This document shows positions 7,181 to 14,508 of a stretch of DNA of 14,508 bases, piece by piece. The notes below the pieces were generated by a model, which saw only the letters and a list, made by a program, of their open reading frames with translations, ran no database searches and was not told the DNA's origin. Position 1 is the stretch's first letter. Each line of letters starts with the position of its first letter. Made by a program: the position numbers and the translations under genes. Source of the DNA: Gammaproteobacteria bacterium UBA2955 (GTDB lineage: Bacteria > Pseudomonadota > Gammaproteobacteria > Pseudomonadales > Azotimanducaceae); contig DEBN01000190.1 in NCBI GenBank assembly GCA_002348825.1, positions 1 to 14,508 of the forward strand, written 5' to 3'.

Positions 7181-9211
7181 CTAGGCCAATAGTGGAGCAA
7201 TCACCAAACTGACAATGGCCATCACATTGATAAGGATGTTCATTGAGGGCCCAGAGGTATCCTTGAAGGGGTCGCCAACCGTGTCGCCAACAACTACTGC
7301 GGCGTGGACATCAGATCCCTTGCCGCCCAGATTGCCTTTTTCAACGTACTTTTTGGCGTTGTCCCAAGCGCCGCCCGCGTTGGCCATAGTAAGCGCGAGC
7401 AGGACACAGCCAATTAAGCCACCGCCAAGAGTTCCACCCAGAGCCTCTGCGCCTAAACTGAAACCAACTACTGGCGGAACAGCTACCGCGATTATTCCCG
7501 GCAAAAGCATCCTTTTCAAAGCCGCGGCCGTCGCAATGTCTACGCACTTAGCATTATCCGGCTCAGCGGTGCCCTCCATCAGGCCTGGGATTTCTCGGAA
7601 TTGCCTTCTGATCTCTTCGATCATATCCATCGCGGCATCCCCCACCGCTGTCATAGTAATGCTGGCGATCAAAAACGGGACCAGGCCGCCAATAAACAGG
7701 CCAATGAGAACGTTTGGATCACCGATGTGCAGCACAAAGTCGCCGCCTCTTTCCAAGGTCAGCACCTCGACGAACGCGGCAATGATTGCCAGCGCTGCGA
7801 GAGCTGCCGCCCCGATGGCAAAGCCTTTGCCCATGGCTGCTGTTGTATTACCCAGTTCATCAAGCGAATCGGTGATGGCTCTGGTTTCTTCTCCCAAGCC
7901 ACCCATCTCGGCTATACCGCCCGCGTTGTCGGCCACAGGCCCATAGGCGTCCACTGCCATCGTCATCCCCACGGTGGCCAGAAGTCCTACCGCGGCAACG
8001 CCGACTCCATATAACCCAGCCATTTCGGTAGAGACCCAGATGATTGCGCAGATAACAAGCAGTGGCCCGACGACTGACTGCATACCTACAGACAAACCAG
8101 TGATCATCACAGTCGCCGGCCCTGTCTTGCCTGATTCAGCGATGCTAACGACTGGATTCGATGCCGTGTAATACTCGGTGATCAGTCCAATACAAATGCC
8201 ACCGGCCGCGCCGAATAGGACGGAGTACCAGATATTGGTGGTCAAACCAATCATGTCTACAAGGAAGTAGGCCACCACCATAAACAGCACGGTAGTGCCA
8301 ATCATGCCAAACCTAAGCGCTTTCGCTGGCTCGAAGGTGGACATCGCTCGAACGGCACCAATGCCGAGGATGGAACAGATCAAACCACTGGATGCGAGAG
8401 CTAGGGGTAAAAACATCAGCGTTGCCCTGCCATCTCCCTCGCTCATTTCGGGCGCCAGGGCAGAGATTGATGCCGCTGCGAGAGTGGAAGCGATGGCGAT
8501 AGTCGCGATCATAGAGCCCACGTAGGACTCGAAGATATCCGACCCCATACCCGCTACATCGCCGACATTGTCGCCGACGTTATCAGCAATAACGCCAGGG
8601 TTTCTTGGATCGTCCTCAGGGATGCCTTGCTCAATTTTCCCAACGAGATCTGCACCAACGTCCGCGCTTTTTGTGTAAATACCGCCGCCTACTCGAGAGA
8701 ACAAGGCAACGACAGATCCTCCCATACCAAATCCGTGTATATGGTGCGCTGTTTCGGGATCTCCACCAAAGAAATAATAGACTGAGCCTAAGCCTATAAG
8801 ACCAAGCGACGCCACGGCGAGTCCCATAATAGATCCGCCAAAGAAGGCAACGGAGAGCGCGCTGGCTTGACCGTCGGTATGAGCGGCATTAGTCGTTCTA
8901 ACATTGGCCTGGGTAGCGGTATACATACCAAACCAACCTGCGCAGGCTGAGGACAGTGCCCCAGCGAGGAAAGCTATTGCTGTAGAGGTCCCCAGCGAGA
9001 AGTAAATAGCGATTACGAGCACCAGCGCGAAAATTGCCAGTTGCTTGTATTCTCTCTTCATGAAAACCATGGCGCCTTCATGAATAGCGTCGGCGATTTT
9101 TCTCAGAGCCTCTGAGCCAGGATCATAGCTGCGCACGATCATATAGATAATTACGGCAACGACCATGCCGAGGGCGCCAAGTAAGGGCGGCCATATGAAA
9201 AGATCAGTCAT
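7181..9211 (-). CDS. hppA: Membrane-bound ion-translocating pyrophosphatase, K+-dependent type
   Basis: This 676-residue, very hydrophobic protein has about 16 predicted membrane helices. It couples PPi hydrolysis to H+ and/or Na+ export across the inner membrane, and at low PPi it can run backwards to make PPi. Diagnostic sites are DVGADLVGK (184-192), the acidic run [16 protein letters not shown] (210-225), [14 protein letters not shown] (454-467), [10 protein letters not shown] (613-622) and [15 protein letters not shown] (642-656). Ala458 and Gly461 occupy the positions where K+-independent enzymes have Lys and Thr, so K+ dependence is predicted. The gate glutamate is E228 in FESYVGS, the arrangement found in Na+-pumping and dual-ion enzymes rather than the FGSYAES of plant H+ pumps. 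Ion choice is therefore open, with Na+ or Na+/H+ plausible. The start ATG at 9211 has GGGGA 5-9 nt upstream. The gene is convergent with pfp, which uses the same substrate. Confidence 0.96.
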   Translation of the reverse strand: MTDLFIWPPLLGALGMVVAVIIYMIVRSYDPGSEALRKIADAIHEGAMVFMKREYKQLAIFALVLVIAIYFSLGTSTAIAFLAGALSSACAGWFGMYTATQANVRTTNAAHTDGQASALSVAFFGGSIMGLAVASLGLIGLGSVYYFFGGDPETAHHIHGFGMGGSVVALFSRVGGGIYTKSADVGADLVGKIEQGIPEDDPRNPGVIADNVGDNVGDVAGMGSDIFESYVGSMIATIAIASTLAAASISALAPEMSEGDGRATLMFLPLALASSGLICSILGIGAVRAMSTFEPAKALRFGMIGTTVLFMVVAYFLVDMIGLTTNIWYSVLFGAAGGICIGLITEYYTASNPVVSIAESGKTGPATVMITGLSVGMQSVVGPLLVICAIIWVSTEMAGLYGVGVAAVGLLATVGMTMAVDAYGPVADNAGGIAEMGGLGEETRAITDSLDELGNTTAAMGKGFAIGAAALAALAIIAAFVEVLTLERGGDFVLHIGDPNVLIGLFIGGLVPFLIASITMTAVGDAAMDMIEEIRRQFREIPGLMEGTAEPDNAKCVDIATAAALKRMLLPGIIAVAVPPVVGFSLGAEALGGTLGGGLIGCVLLALTMANAGGAWDNAKKYVEKGNLGGKGSDVHAAVVVGDTVGDPFKDTSGPSMNILINVMAIVSLVIAPLLA

Positions 9212-9311
9212 TTAAGTCCCCAACAGATTGGTGTTTCGGTCTGCAAGAGGACGCAACCATTTGATGTTCCGGACGTCCAGAACGAGCCCCCCCTGCAAAG
9301 CTGCGGCGCGT

Positions 9312-9320
9312 ATGATACCA
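9312..9320 (-). promoter_or_regulatory. Candidate extended -10 promoter for hppA
   Basis: On the minus strand TGG-TATCAT (9320-9312) matches an extended -10 element (TGn plus five of six of TATAAT), about 100 bp before the hppA start. No good -35 hexamer is visible, which is tolerated by extended -10 promoters. The rest of the 181-bp gap 9212-9392 shows only a short GTGGT-A-ACCAC palindrome and no ORF. A separate hppA promoter fits the gap between it and the upstream DUF2333 gene. Confidence 0.3.
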
Positions 9321-9392
9321 GCGTCGCGGGTGGTTACCACACAGATTGAAGCGAAAATAAGGTTTCTCTGTGCTTCGGTTGGCTCGCTGGCT

Positions 9393-10466
9393 CTAGCCTT
9401 GGGTTAATAGAGTACGCAAGTCGATGATTGCAGCGTTGGCCCGGGATATGTGGGACGCCATAACCAGTGAATGGTTAGCCAATGGGCCAAAGCCGTCGCC
9501 ATTCAGAACCATCGGACTCCATAGCGTTTCCTGAGTCGGTTCCAACTCTCGAATGATTTGTTTCAGCGACACTCGGGCGTTTTTCTTGTCCAGCACATCG
9601 GCAAAGTCGTTGTCGATTGCGTGTAAAATATGGATCAAGCCAAAGGTGAACCCTCGCGCTTCATAAAACACATTATCTATCTGCAGCCAGGGTGTTTTTA
9701 CGACTTGCTCCTGTGGGCTTTGGGTCGCCTGACTGGCCGCGGTATCGCCGGCGAGAGCAGTGTCCAGTTGACGTTTGCCGACGCTGGCGGAAAGCCTTTG
9801 GGATAGGCTGCCTAAGCGGGTTTCGACGGCCGCTAGCCACTGTTGCAGATTGTCAGCACGGGCGTAAAACTGCGCGTTTGCTTCCAGCGGGTTTGTTAGG
9901 CGACTACGATAAGCTTGGAAATATTCGATTCCTTCCCGGTATTGATCTTCGGTTTGCGGCAACAACCATGAGTTGTTATCAAAGAAAAACTTAGCTTCTG
10001 CCTCGGCGAGGTCTGGATCTTCTGTGGACTGGCTCTGCGAGCGCGAGAAGTCGTTGCGGTAGATCCGGGCGGTGTCGCGTAGCAGGGTTAGGGTGCCGAA
10101 TTCCCACTCTGGGATGTTATCCATCCACACGCCAGGTGGCATTAGATCATTACTTAGGTAGCCGCCGCGTTTGCTCAGTAGGGTCTCTGCTAGTTCAATA
10201 ACGGTCGAGGTGGTGATGTAGCCAGTGACCACTTGTTGGCCGTTCGTCTCGGCGTGAGCCAGTGCCGTAGCGCGAACGTCAAATTGTTTCGGCTCGGTGT
10301 TCCACCAGAAACCGATTGCGCAGACTAAAACGAGTAAAGCCGTTAGACCGGTGACGATGGTCCGTAGGGTTCCACGAGCTGGCGACTCTACGGGCTTGTC
10401 TTTGATCTCATTAGGATCCGCGTCGGCTCGCTGCCAGAATTTCCATCGCATAGGATTATTCTTCAT
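9393..10466 (-). CDS. DUF2333 family membrane-anchored protein of unknown function
   Basis: This is a protein of 357 residues. A basic, cytoplasmic N-terminus (1-33) is followed by one membrane helix (about 34-55, TIVTGLTALLVLVCAIGFWW) and a large soluble domain predicted to be periplasmic. The domain pattern with GVWMDNIPEWEFG near residue 111 and a helical, Asp/Arg-rich body is that of the DUF2333 family found in Gammaproteobacteria; no function is established to my knowledge. The reading frame begins at ATG 10466, overlapping the copper chaperone gene by 11 bp. A second ATG at 10451, five codons in, has the weak GAAG Shine-Dalgarno at a better distance and would start just after that gene's stop. 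Either way, translational coupling with the upstream gene is likely. It is the last gene of the three-gene cluster. Confidence 0.85.
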   Translation of the reverse strand: MKNNPMRWKFWQRADADPNEIKDKPVESPARGTLRTIVTGLTALLVLVCAIGFWWNTEPKQFDVRATALAHAETNGQQVVTGYITTSTVIELAETLLSKRGGYLSNDLMPPGVWMDNIPEWEFGTLTLLRDTARIYRNDFSRSQSQSTEDPDLAEAEAKFFFDNNSWLLPQTEDQYREGIEYFQAYRSRLTNPLEANAQFYARADNLQQWLAAVETRLGSLSQRLSASVGKRQLDTALAGDTAASQATQSPQEQVVKTPWLQIDNVFYEARGFTFGLIHILHAIDNDFADVLDKKNARVSLKQIIRELEPTQETLWSPMVLNGDGFGPLANHSLVMASHISRANAAIIDLRTLLTQG

Positions 10467-10926
10467 CTGTATCGATTAGTTGCGTGTGCTGGAAGGGAGC
10501 CTCCACGATAACCCCGTTTGCCAACTCGATGTTCAGAATGCTGGAGCTTCCAACCAGCTGAGTGTCGAATAACATCAGATGATGGCCACCGCTGGCGAAT
10601 GCGACCTCGGCACCTGCATCAACGATCGCTTCAGGCAGTGGGCGCATGCGCATTTGCTCGCCGATATTTTTAATCGTGTGCATTTCAATGCGTGAGGCGA
10701 TGTCGCTGCTGACGCCAACGATAGTGACGCTCTCATCGCTGTTGTTTTTGAAATTAAAATAGCCTGCAGTGACCGCGCGCCCCGGGATGGGCGTACGAAT
10801 CGTCGCGTTGCTCACTTGATAGAGCCCACTACTGTCAGAGTCGCTCGGCGCGCAACCGGTGGCGCCCAAGAGTAGGGCTGCAACCAGTGCGCTAAAACAC
10901 ACTGCGTGGTACTTAATTAAAAACAT
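10456..10926 (-). CDS. PCuAC-type periplasmic copper chaperone, predicted lipoprotein
   Basis: This 156-residue protein has an N-terminal hydrophobic signal and a lipobox-like GATGC with Cys25, predicting a lipoprotein. The body is the PCu(A)C (former DUF461) cupredoxin-like fold. The copper site matches the family rule H(M)X10MX21HXM exactly: His83, Met94, His116 and Met118, with M82 next to His83. Such proteins bind Cu(I) in the periplasm and hand it to the CuA or CuB site of cytochrome c oxidase, often with a Sco protein. No sco or cox gene is in this window. The ATG at 10926 has a good GGAGG 6 nt upstream, inside the preceding gene, which it overlaps by 10 bp. It also overlaps the DUF2333 gene downstream, so the three genes form a translationally linked cluster. 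A lipid anchor is less usual than a free periplasmic form; the lipobox lacks Leu at -3, so that call is moderate. Confidence 0.9.
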   Translation of the reverse strand: MFLIKYHAVCFSALVAALLLGATGCAPSDSDSSGLYQVSNATIRTPIPGRAVTAGYFNFKNNSDESVTIVGVSSDIASRIEMHTIKNIGEQMRMRPLPEAIVDAGAEVAFASGGHHLMLFDTQLVGSSSILNIELANGVIVEAPFQHTQLIDTDEE

Positions 10927-11621
10927 GTGGCCTCCACTCTGTTGGGGCTGGAAATTACAATAGCGGCGCTCGGTGCCGGCATTGTTTTAGCACTGCTAAG
11001 GCGCTGTTTCAGCAATCTATATACAAATCGCCCCTGAACGTCGCTGGCCACCGCGATGGTGAAACGACAGCGTAAAGTTCGATCCAGTTGCGCCTGCAGC
11101 CGCTGCATTTGTTGCACAGTAGCCTGCGGCGCTTGTCGAACGTCGCCGCTAGGTAAATCAATGCGGATGAATTGTGCATTTGCAAGTAAGTTCAGTTGAT
11201 TTTCCGTGGGCGCGATAGAGGGATGTTGGGGATCAAGCTCGCGTGCGAGCGCCAATGCGCGCTGCGCGGCATGTCGTTGGCCGGCGGCTAGAGCACGTAA
11301 AGTGACATCGATGTGGTGTTCGACGATTTGTTCGATTCCGCGCTGGGCAATGGCGCTGTCGGGATCCAGCGCGAGCATTTGTGCGTAAAACTCGGACGCA
11401 CTGTTGCTGTAAGGCGTGGTGAAGTGCCGGCGATCGATCGCCTCGATGGCTGCATACTCCAGATCCAGCAAGCGGTTTTGTTGTTCTGGTGTGAGTATCT
11501 TGGCTGGGGGAAGTGCCGGTGCAGAGCAGCCTAGCAGACCCATACAAATCCAGAGCGCCAGTGCGGATCCGATAAACGGCGACAATAGTTGGTGGCGGTG
11601 AATCCTTGGTGCTCTTATCAT
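10917..11621 (-). CDS. Predicted lipoprotein with helical-repeat (TPR-like) central region, function unknown
   Basis: I do not recognise this 234-residue protein by family. It starts with a basic stretch, a hydrophobic helix and a good lipobox LLGC (Cys32), so an envelope lipoprotein is predicted. From about residue 70 to 150 it has alternating amphipathic helices with TPR-like spacing (the phrases FYAQMLALDPDS and ALALARELDPQHP, the second typical of the end of a TPR unit). The C-terminal part (about 155-234) reads as an alpha/beta segment, with FIRIDLPSG, RFTIAVASDVQGRFVYRLL and AAIVISSPNRVEA. The gene leads a cluster with the PCuAC chaperone and DUF2333 and overlaps the chaperone gene by 10 bp. 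It is divergent from dsbD. The start ATG at 11621 has only a weak GAG upstream. A scaffold or partner role near copper delivery is a neighbour-based guess. Confidence 0.75.
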   Translation of the reverse strand: MIRAPRIHRHQLLSPFIGSALALWICMGLLGCSAPALPPAKILTPEQQNRLLDLEYAAIEAIDRRHFTTPYSNSASEFYAQMLALDPDSAIAQRGIEQIVEHHIDVTLRALAAGQRHAAQRALALARELDPQHPSIAPTENQLNLLANAQFIRIDLPSGDVRQAPQATVQQMQRLQAQLDRTLRCRFTIAVASDVQGRFVYRLLKQRLSSAKTMPAPSAAIVISSPNRVEATCF

Positions 11622-11785
11622 GCGTGAATCTCGAGCGAATGCTTCAGCAAGTCGCTGGTAGGGTGCTCGGTTAATTCGGGAATGTAATTCATATGGTTTT
11701 TTTTCGCGAGCGGGTTAGCGGGCTATTGCGTCGAAACCCCCACCCAAGTGTGGAGCGGAGTGTGCGCAGCGGCGCGGACCTAGGA

Positions 11786-13630
11786 ATGCGATTTTTGTCG
11801 CGGTGGCTGGGCCTGACAGCGCTTTGCCTTTCAGCTGTCTGTGTAAGTGCGGAGGACTTCACCCGGACGCAGGCCCAAGCGTTTCAAGAACCCACTTTCT
11901 TGCCTGTTGATGAAGCTTTTGTAATTCGCGCTGACCGAGCGGATTCGGGCGCTGTACAGATCACGTGGGATATCGCTCCTGGCTATTATTTGTACCGTCA
12001 TCAGTTCTCGGTTCGAGTTGATGATGTGGAGATGGACGCCTTGCAGATTCCATCGGGCGTGGAAAAGTTCGACGAATTTTTCGGCGATGTCGAGGTCTAC
12101 TACCAATTTGCTGAGCTGACATTGGCGGACAACGTTGTGCTCGAAGAGGGCGCTCGGCTCGCGGTAATGTATCAAGGTTGCGCCGATCTTGGGCTTTGCT
12201 ATCCACCAGAGCAACGCCATTACATCCACACAATGGGGCGTTTGCTGCCCGCTGCTGCGGGGCTGAGTGCGGTGGAACAGCCGCCACAGGTCGTGGGAGA
12301 AGATCGAGCGCTAGCGAATGTCCTTGCCGAGGCCAGCCTTATTACGGTCTTGGCGGTGTTTTTTCTCGCCGGCGTGGGGCTGACCTTCACCCCCTGTGTG
12401 TTTCCAATGTTGCCCATCCTTTCAAGCATTATCGTGGGACAGGGCGCAGATTTGGCGAAACGGCGCGCGCTATCGTTGTCTGCAGCCTACGTGCTTGGCA
12501 TGGCGCTTACTTTTGCGGGTGTCGGCTTGTTGGTCGGTTTGTTTGGCGCGGAGTTAAATTTGCAGGCGAAGCTGCAGTCCCCGGTTGTGCTGATCTTATC
12601 GGCACTAATTTTTACACTACTCGCCGGGGCCATGTTCGGGCTCTATGAGCTGTCGTTGCCCCAAGGCCTGCAGCAGTGGTTGGACGATCGAGCACGCGCA
12701 CAGCAAGCGCAGGTGGCCGCCGGCAGCAGTCACCGAGCAGTGTTTGTGATGGGCGCGCTGTCCAGTTTGGTGGTGTCGCCATGCATTACGCCACCCCTTG
12801 CCGGCGCTTTGATTTATCTGTCGAATACTGGCGATGTAGCGTTAGGAGGCGGCGCACTATTTACCCTAGCGCTGGGTATGGGCGTGCCGCTGATGATCGT
12901 TGGGGGCACTGGCGGGCACTGGTTGCCGCGGGCTGGCAGCTGGATGGATCTGGTCAAAGCCGCGTTCGGGGTTGGATTGCTGGCTGTTGCTATCTGGTTA
13001 CTGGCGCGATTGCTGCCACCTGCATTAGTTCTGCTGTTGTGGGGCGGGTTGTTAATCGGCTGCGGGGTGTTTCTCGGCGCATTGGTCTTCTCAGAGCAGA
13101 AACAAGGTCAAAAAAGCCTTCAGGTCGTCGGTATCATTGCCTTGGCGTGGGGTGTTATGTGCGTTGTCGGTGCGGGTTTAGGTGGCACAGACCCGCTAAA
13201 ACCACTCGACGCATTTGCCCGCGATACGCGTTTAGATGGCGGCAGCGAACAGGCACTTGAGTGGCGCGGAGTGAAAAGTCTTGCGGACGTTCGGCAGGCT
13301 GTGCAGGTTAGCCAGAGGCCGGTGTTATTGGATGTCTATGCCGATTGGTGTGTCTCTTGCAAAGTCATGGAAGAAGAAGTCTTTCCAACCATGGCGGTGG
13401 CGCCCTTGCTCGGTCGTTTTCAACTGTTGCGGGCAGATGTGACGCGCAATGATGCTTTAGACCGAGAGTTACTCAATCACTATGGTCTCTTTGGGCCGCC
13501 GAGCCTAGTCTTTTTTCGGTCAGATAGCAGCGAAATCGACGAATTTAGATTACAAGGGGAAGTGTCAGAGCAGCAACTAGCGCCCCATCTCGAAGCTGTT
13601 TTGTCCAGATTTGATGCAGGAGCCGATTGA
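11786..13630 (+). CDS. dsbD: Thiol:disulfide interchange protein DsbD
   Basis: This inner-membrane protein moves electrons from cytoplasmic thioredoxin to periplasmic partners (DsbC, cytochrome c maturation proteins). The preferred 614-residue product begins MRFLSRWLGL and has a signal peptide ending VSA (22). The N-terminal domain holds the redox pair C132/C138 (YQGCADLGLCYPP). The membrane domain of about eight helices carries C204 (FTPCVFPMLP) and C333 (VVSPCITPP). A C-terminal thioredoxin domain has WCVSC (C522/C525). All six electron-relay cysteines are present, so the protein should be active. The frame is open back to an ATG at 11693, which would add 31 residues before the signal peptide; that extension looks unnatural, hence the choice of 11786, although its Shine-Dalgarno (GGA at 11776-11778) is weak. 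It is followed 81 bp later by aroQ, the usual gammaproteobacterial order, and is divergent from the copper chaperone cluster. Confidence 0.95.
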   Translation: MRFLSRWLGLTALCLSAVCVSAEDFTRTQAQAFQEPTFLPVDEAFVIRADRADSGAVQITWDIAPGYYLYRHQFSVRVDDVEMDALQIPSGVEKFDEFFGDVEVYYQFAELTLADNVVLEEGARLAVMYQGCADLGLCYPPEQRHYIHTMGRLLPAAAGLSAVEQPPQVVGEDRALANVLAEASLITVLAVFFLAGVGLTFTPCVFPMLPILSSIIVGQGADLAKRRALSLSAAYVLGMALTFAGVGLLVGLFGAELNLQAKLQSPVVLILSALIFTLLAGAMFGLYELSLPQGLQQWLDDRARAQQAQVAAGSSHRAVFVMGALSSLVVSPCITPPLAGALIYLSNTGDVALGGGALFTLALGMGVPLMIVGGTGGHWLPRAGSWMDLVKAAFGVGLLAVAIWLLARLLPPALVLLLWGGLLIGCGVFLGALVFSEQKQGQKSLQVVGIIALAWGVMCVVGAGLGGTDPLKPLDAFARDTRLDGGSEQALEWRGVKSLADVRQAVQVSQRPVLLDVYADWCVSCKVMEEEVFPTMAVAPLLGRFQLLRADVTRNDALDRELLNHYGLFGPPSLVFFRSDSSEIDEFRLQGEVSEQQLAPHLEAVLSRFDAGAD

Positions 13631-13656
13631 AACTTCGCCTAAAATGCTACTAAATA
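13627..13656 (+). promoter_or_regulatory. Weak candidate sigma-70 promoter for aroQ-accB
   Basis: TTGAAA (13627-13632, five of six to the -35 consensus) overlaps the dsbD stop codon and is followed 18 bp later by TAAATA (13651-13656, three of six to the -10). The -10 match is poor. A promoter here would let aroQ-accB be expressed apart from dsbD, as expected for an essential accB, but read-through from dsbD is also possible. Confidence 0.22.
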
Positions 13657-13670
13657 AGAAAAATTGGGGC

Positions 13671-13690
13671 TAAATTCGGATAAATTCGAA
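13671..13690 (+). repeat. Tandem 10-bp direct repeat upstream of aroQ
   Basis: TAAATTCGGA (13671-13680) is followed at once by TAAATTCGAA (13681-13690), one mismatch in ten. It ends 21 bp before the aroQ start. A 10-bp period puts both copies on one face of the helix, as for a cooperative protein site, but a short chance duplication is just as possible. Confidence 0.4.
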
Positions 13691-13711
13691 AATGCCCGTC
13701 AGAGATACACT

Positions 13712-14173
13712 ATGTCACAACAGCGCTATCGATTATTATTGCTAAACGGCCCGAATCTGAACTTGCTGGGAACCCGCGAGCCCGATGTATACGGCCAACA
13801 AACGTTGCCGCAGATCGAGCAAGAGCTGATCCAGCAAGCGCACGCCGGGGGCGCCGAGCTGTCGGCTCTGCAAAGCAATGCCGAGCACGAATTGGTCGAT
13901 GCGGTGCAAGCCGCGGCGGCCGGAGGGGTAGATTTTATTTTGATCAACCCGGGAGCGTTTACTCATACCAGCATTGCCTTACGCGACGCGTTTCTTGGCG
14001 TAGGTATTCCTCTGATCGAAGTGCACCTGTCGAACATTCATCGGCGCGAGGAGTTTCGGCAGGTCTCGTATTTTAGCGACATTGCCGAAGGGGTTATCGT
14101 CGGTTTGGGTGCCCAGGGCTATGCATTGGCGCTGAGCGCTGCGTTATCGATTTTGCAGAATCAGGAGAGTTAG
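13712..14173 (+). CDS. aroQ: Type II 3-dehydroquinate dehydratase
   Basis: This 153-residue, cytoplasmic, dodecamer-forming enzyme converts 3-dehydroquinate to 3-dehydroshikimate, step three of the shikimate pathway. Active-site elements are all present: NGPNLNLLG (12-20), R22 and catalytic Tyr28 in [15 protein letters not shown] (54-61), NPGAFTHTS (79-87), His105 in EVHLSN and R116. The length is typical. The ATG at 13712 is chosen over an upstream TTG at 13664 because it gives the normal short N-terminus. Its Shine-Dalgarno is only a weak AGAG. The stop TAG (14171-14173) directly abuts the accB ATG, so the two are surely co-transcribed and probably translationally coupled. The aroQ-accB-accC order is widespread in Gammaproteobacteria. 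Confidence 0.96.
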   Translation: MSQQRYRLLLLNGPNLNLLGTREPDVYGQQTLPQIEQELIQQAHAGGAELSALQSNAEHELVDAVQAAAAGGVDFILINPGAFTHTSIALRDAFLGVGIPLIEVHLSNIHRREEFRQVSYFSDIAEGVIVGLGAQGYALALSAALSILQNQES

Positions 14174-14508
14174 ATGGACTTACGCAAAGTAAAAAAACTC
14201 ATCGAACTCGCCGAAGAGGCGGGGCTTGCAGAGCTGGAAGTCACCAGTGGCGATGAGTCCGTGCGCATTGCGTTAGCGCGGCCAGCGAACGTAACAAGCG
14301 CCCCTGAGGCTCCGCCAAACGTGCCTCCAGCGATACCGCAGCCGTCGAGTTCTGGCAAAACAACATGGGTTCCCGCACCCATGGCTGGCACGTTCTATCA
14401 AGCAGCCAATCCCGATGCAGAGCCGTTCGTACGCGTGGGTGATGTGGTCCAGGCCGGCGATGTGCTCTGTATTGTGGAAAGCATGAAGATGATGCACGAA
14501 ATCAAAGC
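14174..14508 (+). CDS. accB: Biotin carboxyl carrier protein of acetyl-CoA carboxylase, 3' end outside window
   Basis: The window holds the first 111 residues of BCCP; E. coli AccB is 156, so about 40 are missing. The N-terminal helical segment MDLRKVKKLIELAEEAG is typical. A Pro/Ala-rich linker covers about 38-66. The biotinyl domain begins at WVPAPMAGTFYQAANPDAE, which includes the protruding thumb characteristic of AccB rather than of other biotinyl domains. The biotin acceptor is Lys105 in ESMKMMHEI; most AccB proteins have EAMKMM, and Ser for Ala is a tolerated change. The protein carries the carboxyl group between AccC and the AccAD transferase in fatty acid synthesis. AGGAG at 14163-14167 lies 6 nt before the ATG and inside the end of aroQ. 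accC is expected just beyond the window. Confidence 0.95.
   Translation, partial: MDLRKVKKLIELAEEAGLAELEVTSGDESVRIALARPANVTSAPEAPPNVPPAIPQPSSSGKTTWVPAPMAGTFYQAANPDAEPFVRVGDVVQAGDVLCIVESMKMMHEIK

Noticed and set aside
7215..7946. 243-residue open frame antisense to hppA
   Set aside because: Low-complexity Pro/Ser/Ala/Thr-rich product, as expected from the complement of Gly/Ala-rich membrane codons; hppA fills the other strand.
12178..13260. Two plus-strand frames (156 and 194 residues) inside dsbD
   Set aside because: They are out-of-frame shadows; the dsbD frame carries every expected cysteine and is unbroken.
1..14508. Mobile element, prophage, CRISPR, defence or secondary-metabolite system
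   Set aside because: No transposase, integrase, spaced repeats, att-like duplications or biosynthetic genes were seen; nearly all sequence is accounted for by conserved chromosomal genes.

Overview
The window looks like ordinary chromosomal DNA of a gammaproteobacterium, probably an aerobic, free-living and perhaps marine lineage outside the Enterobacterales. The order dsbD-aroQ-accB at the right end is a typical gammaproteobacterial arrangement. SrkA (YihE), Mpl and DUF2333 proteins are also characteristic of that class, and the Pfp is closest in pattern, from memory, to the Xanthomonas/methanotroph type. No genus can be named from the sequence alone. I see no tRNA, rRNA, CRISPR array, insertion sequence, prophage gene or integration scar. 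Genes are densely packed and no gap reaches 300 bases.

Layout. (1) 1-1505, minus strand: a 3'-truncated srkA kinase preceded by comF. (2) 1506-1784: a divergent control region holding a 10-bp perfect palindrome. (3) 1785-3518, plus: a large acyl-CoA dehydrogenase with a C-terminal extension, converging with a 4-bp overlap on an SDR oxidoreductase (3515-4294, minus). (4) mpl (4316-5740, minus), 21 bp upstream of the SDR and probably co-transcribed with it. (5) 5741-5838: a divergent control region with an inverted repeat. (6) pfp (5839-7098, plus), encoding PPi-dependent phosphofructokinase, and hppA (7181-9211, minus), encoding a membrane ion-pumping pyrophosphatase. They converge on one near-perfect bidirectional terminator. 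(7) 9393-11621, minus: three overlapping genes for an unrecognised lipoprotein, a PCuAC-type copper chaperone lipoprotein and a DUF2333 membrane protein. (8) 11786 to the end, plus: dsbD, aroQ and the 5' part of accB, with aroQ and accB directly abutting.

How the genes fit together. The clearest functional pair is pfp/hppA. Pfp can run the fructose-6-phosphate/fructose-1,6-bisphosphate step with PPi instead of ATP, and HppA links PPi to a membrane ion gradient, so both act on the same PPi pool. A second envelope theme is copper handling (PCuAC) transcribed divergently from the periplasmic thiol reductant hub DsbD. A third is cell-wall recycling (mpl). The acyl-CoA dehydrogenase and SDR suggest fatty or organic acid catabolism but their substrates cannot be read from sequence. 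The aroQ-accB end is core anabolism (shikimate pathway, fatty acid synthesis).

I did not find a convincing undescribed system. The points most worth checking are the non-canonical GGGDS motif of Pfp, the ion specificity and K+ dependence of HppA, the convergent rather than operonic pfp/hppA arrangement, and the unknown lipoprotein translationally overlapped with the copper chaperone.
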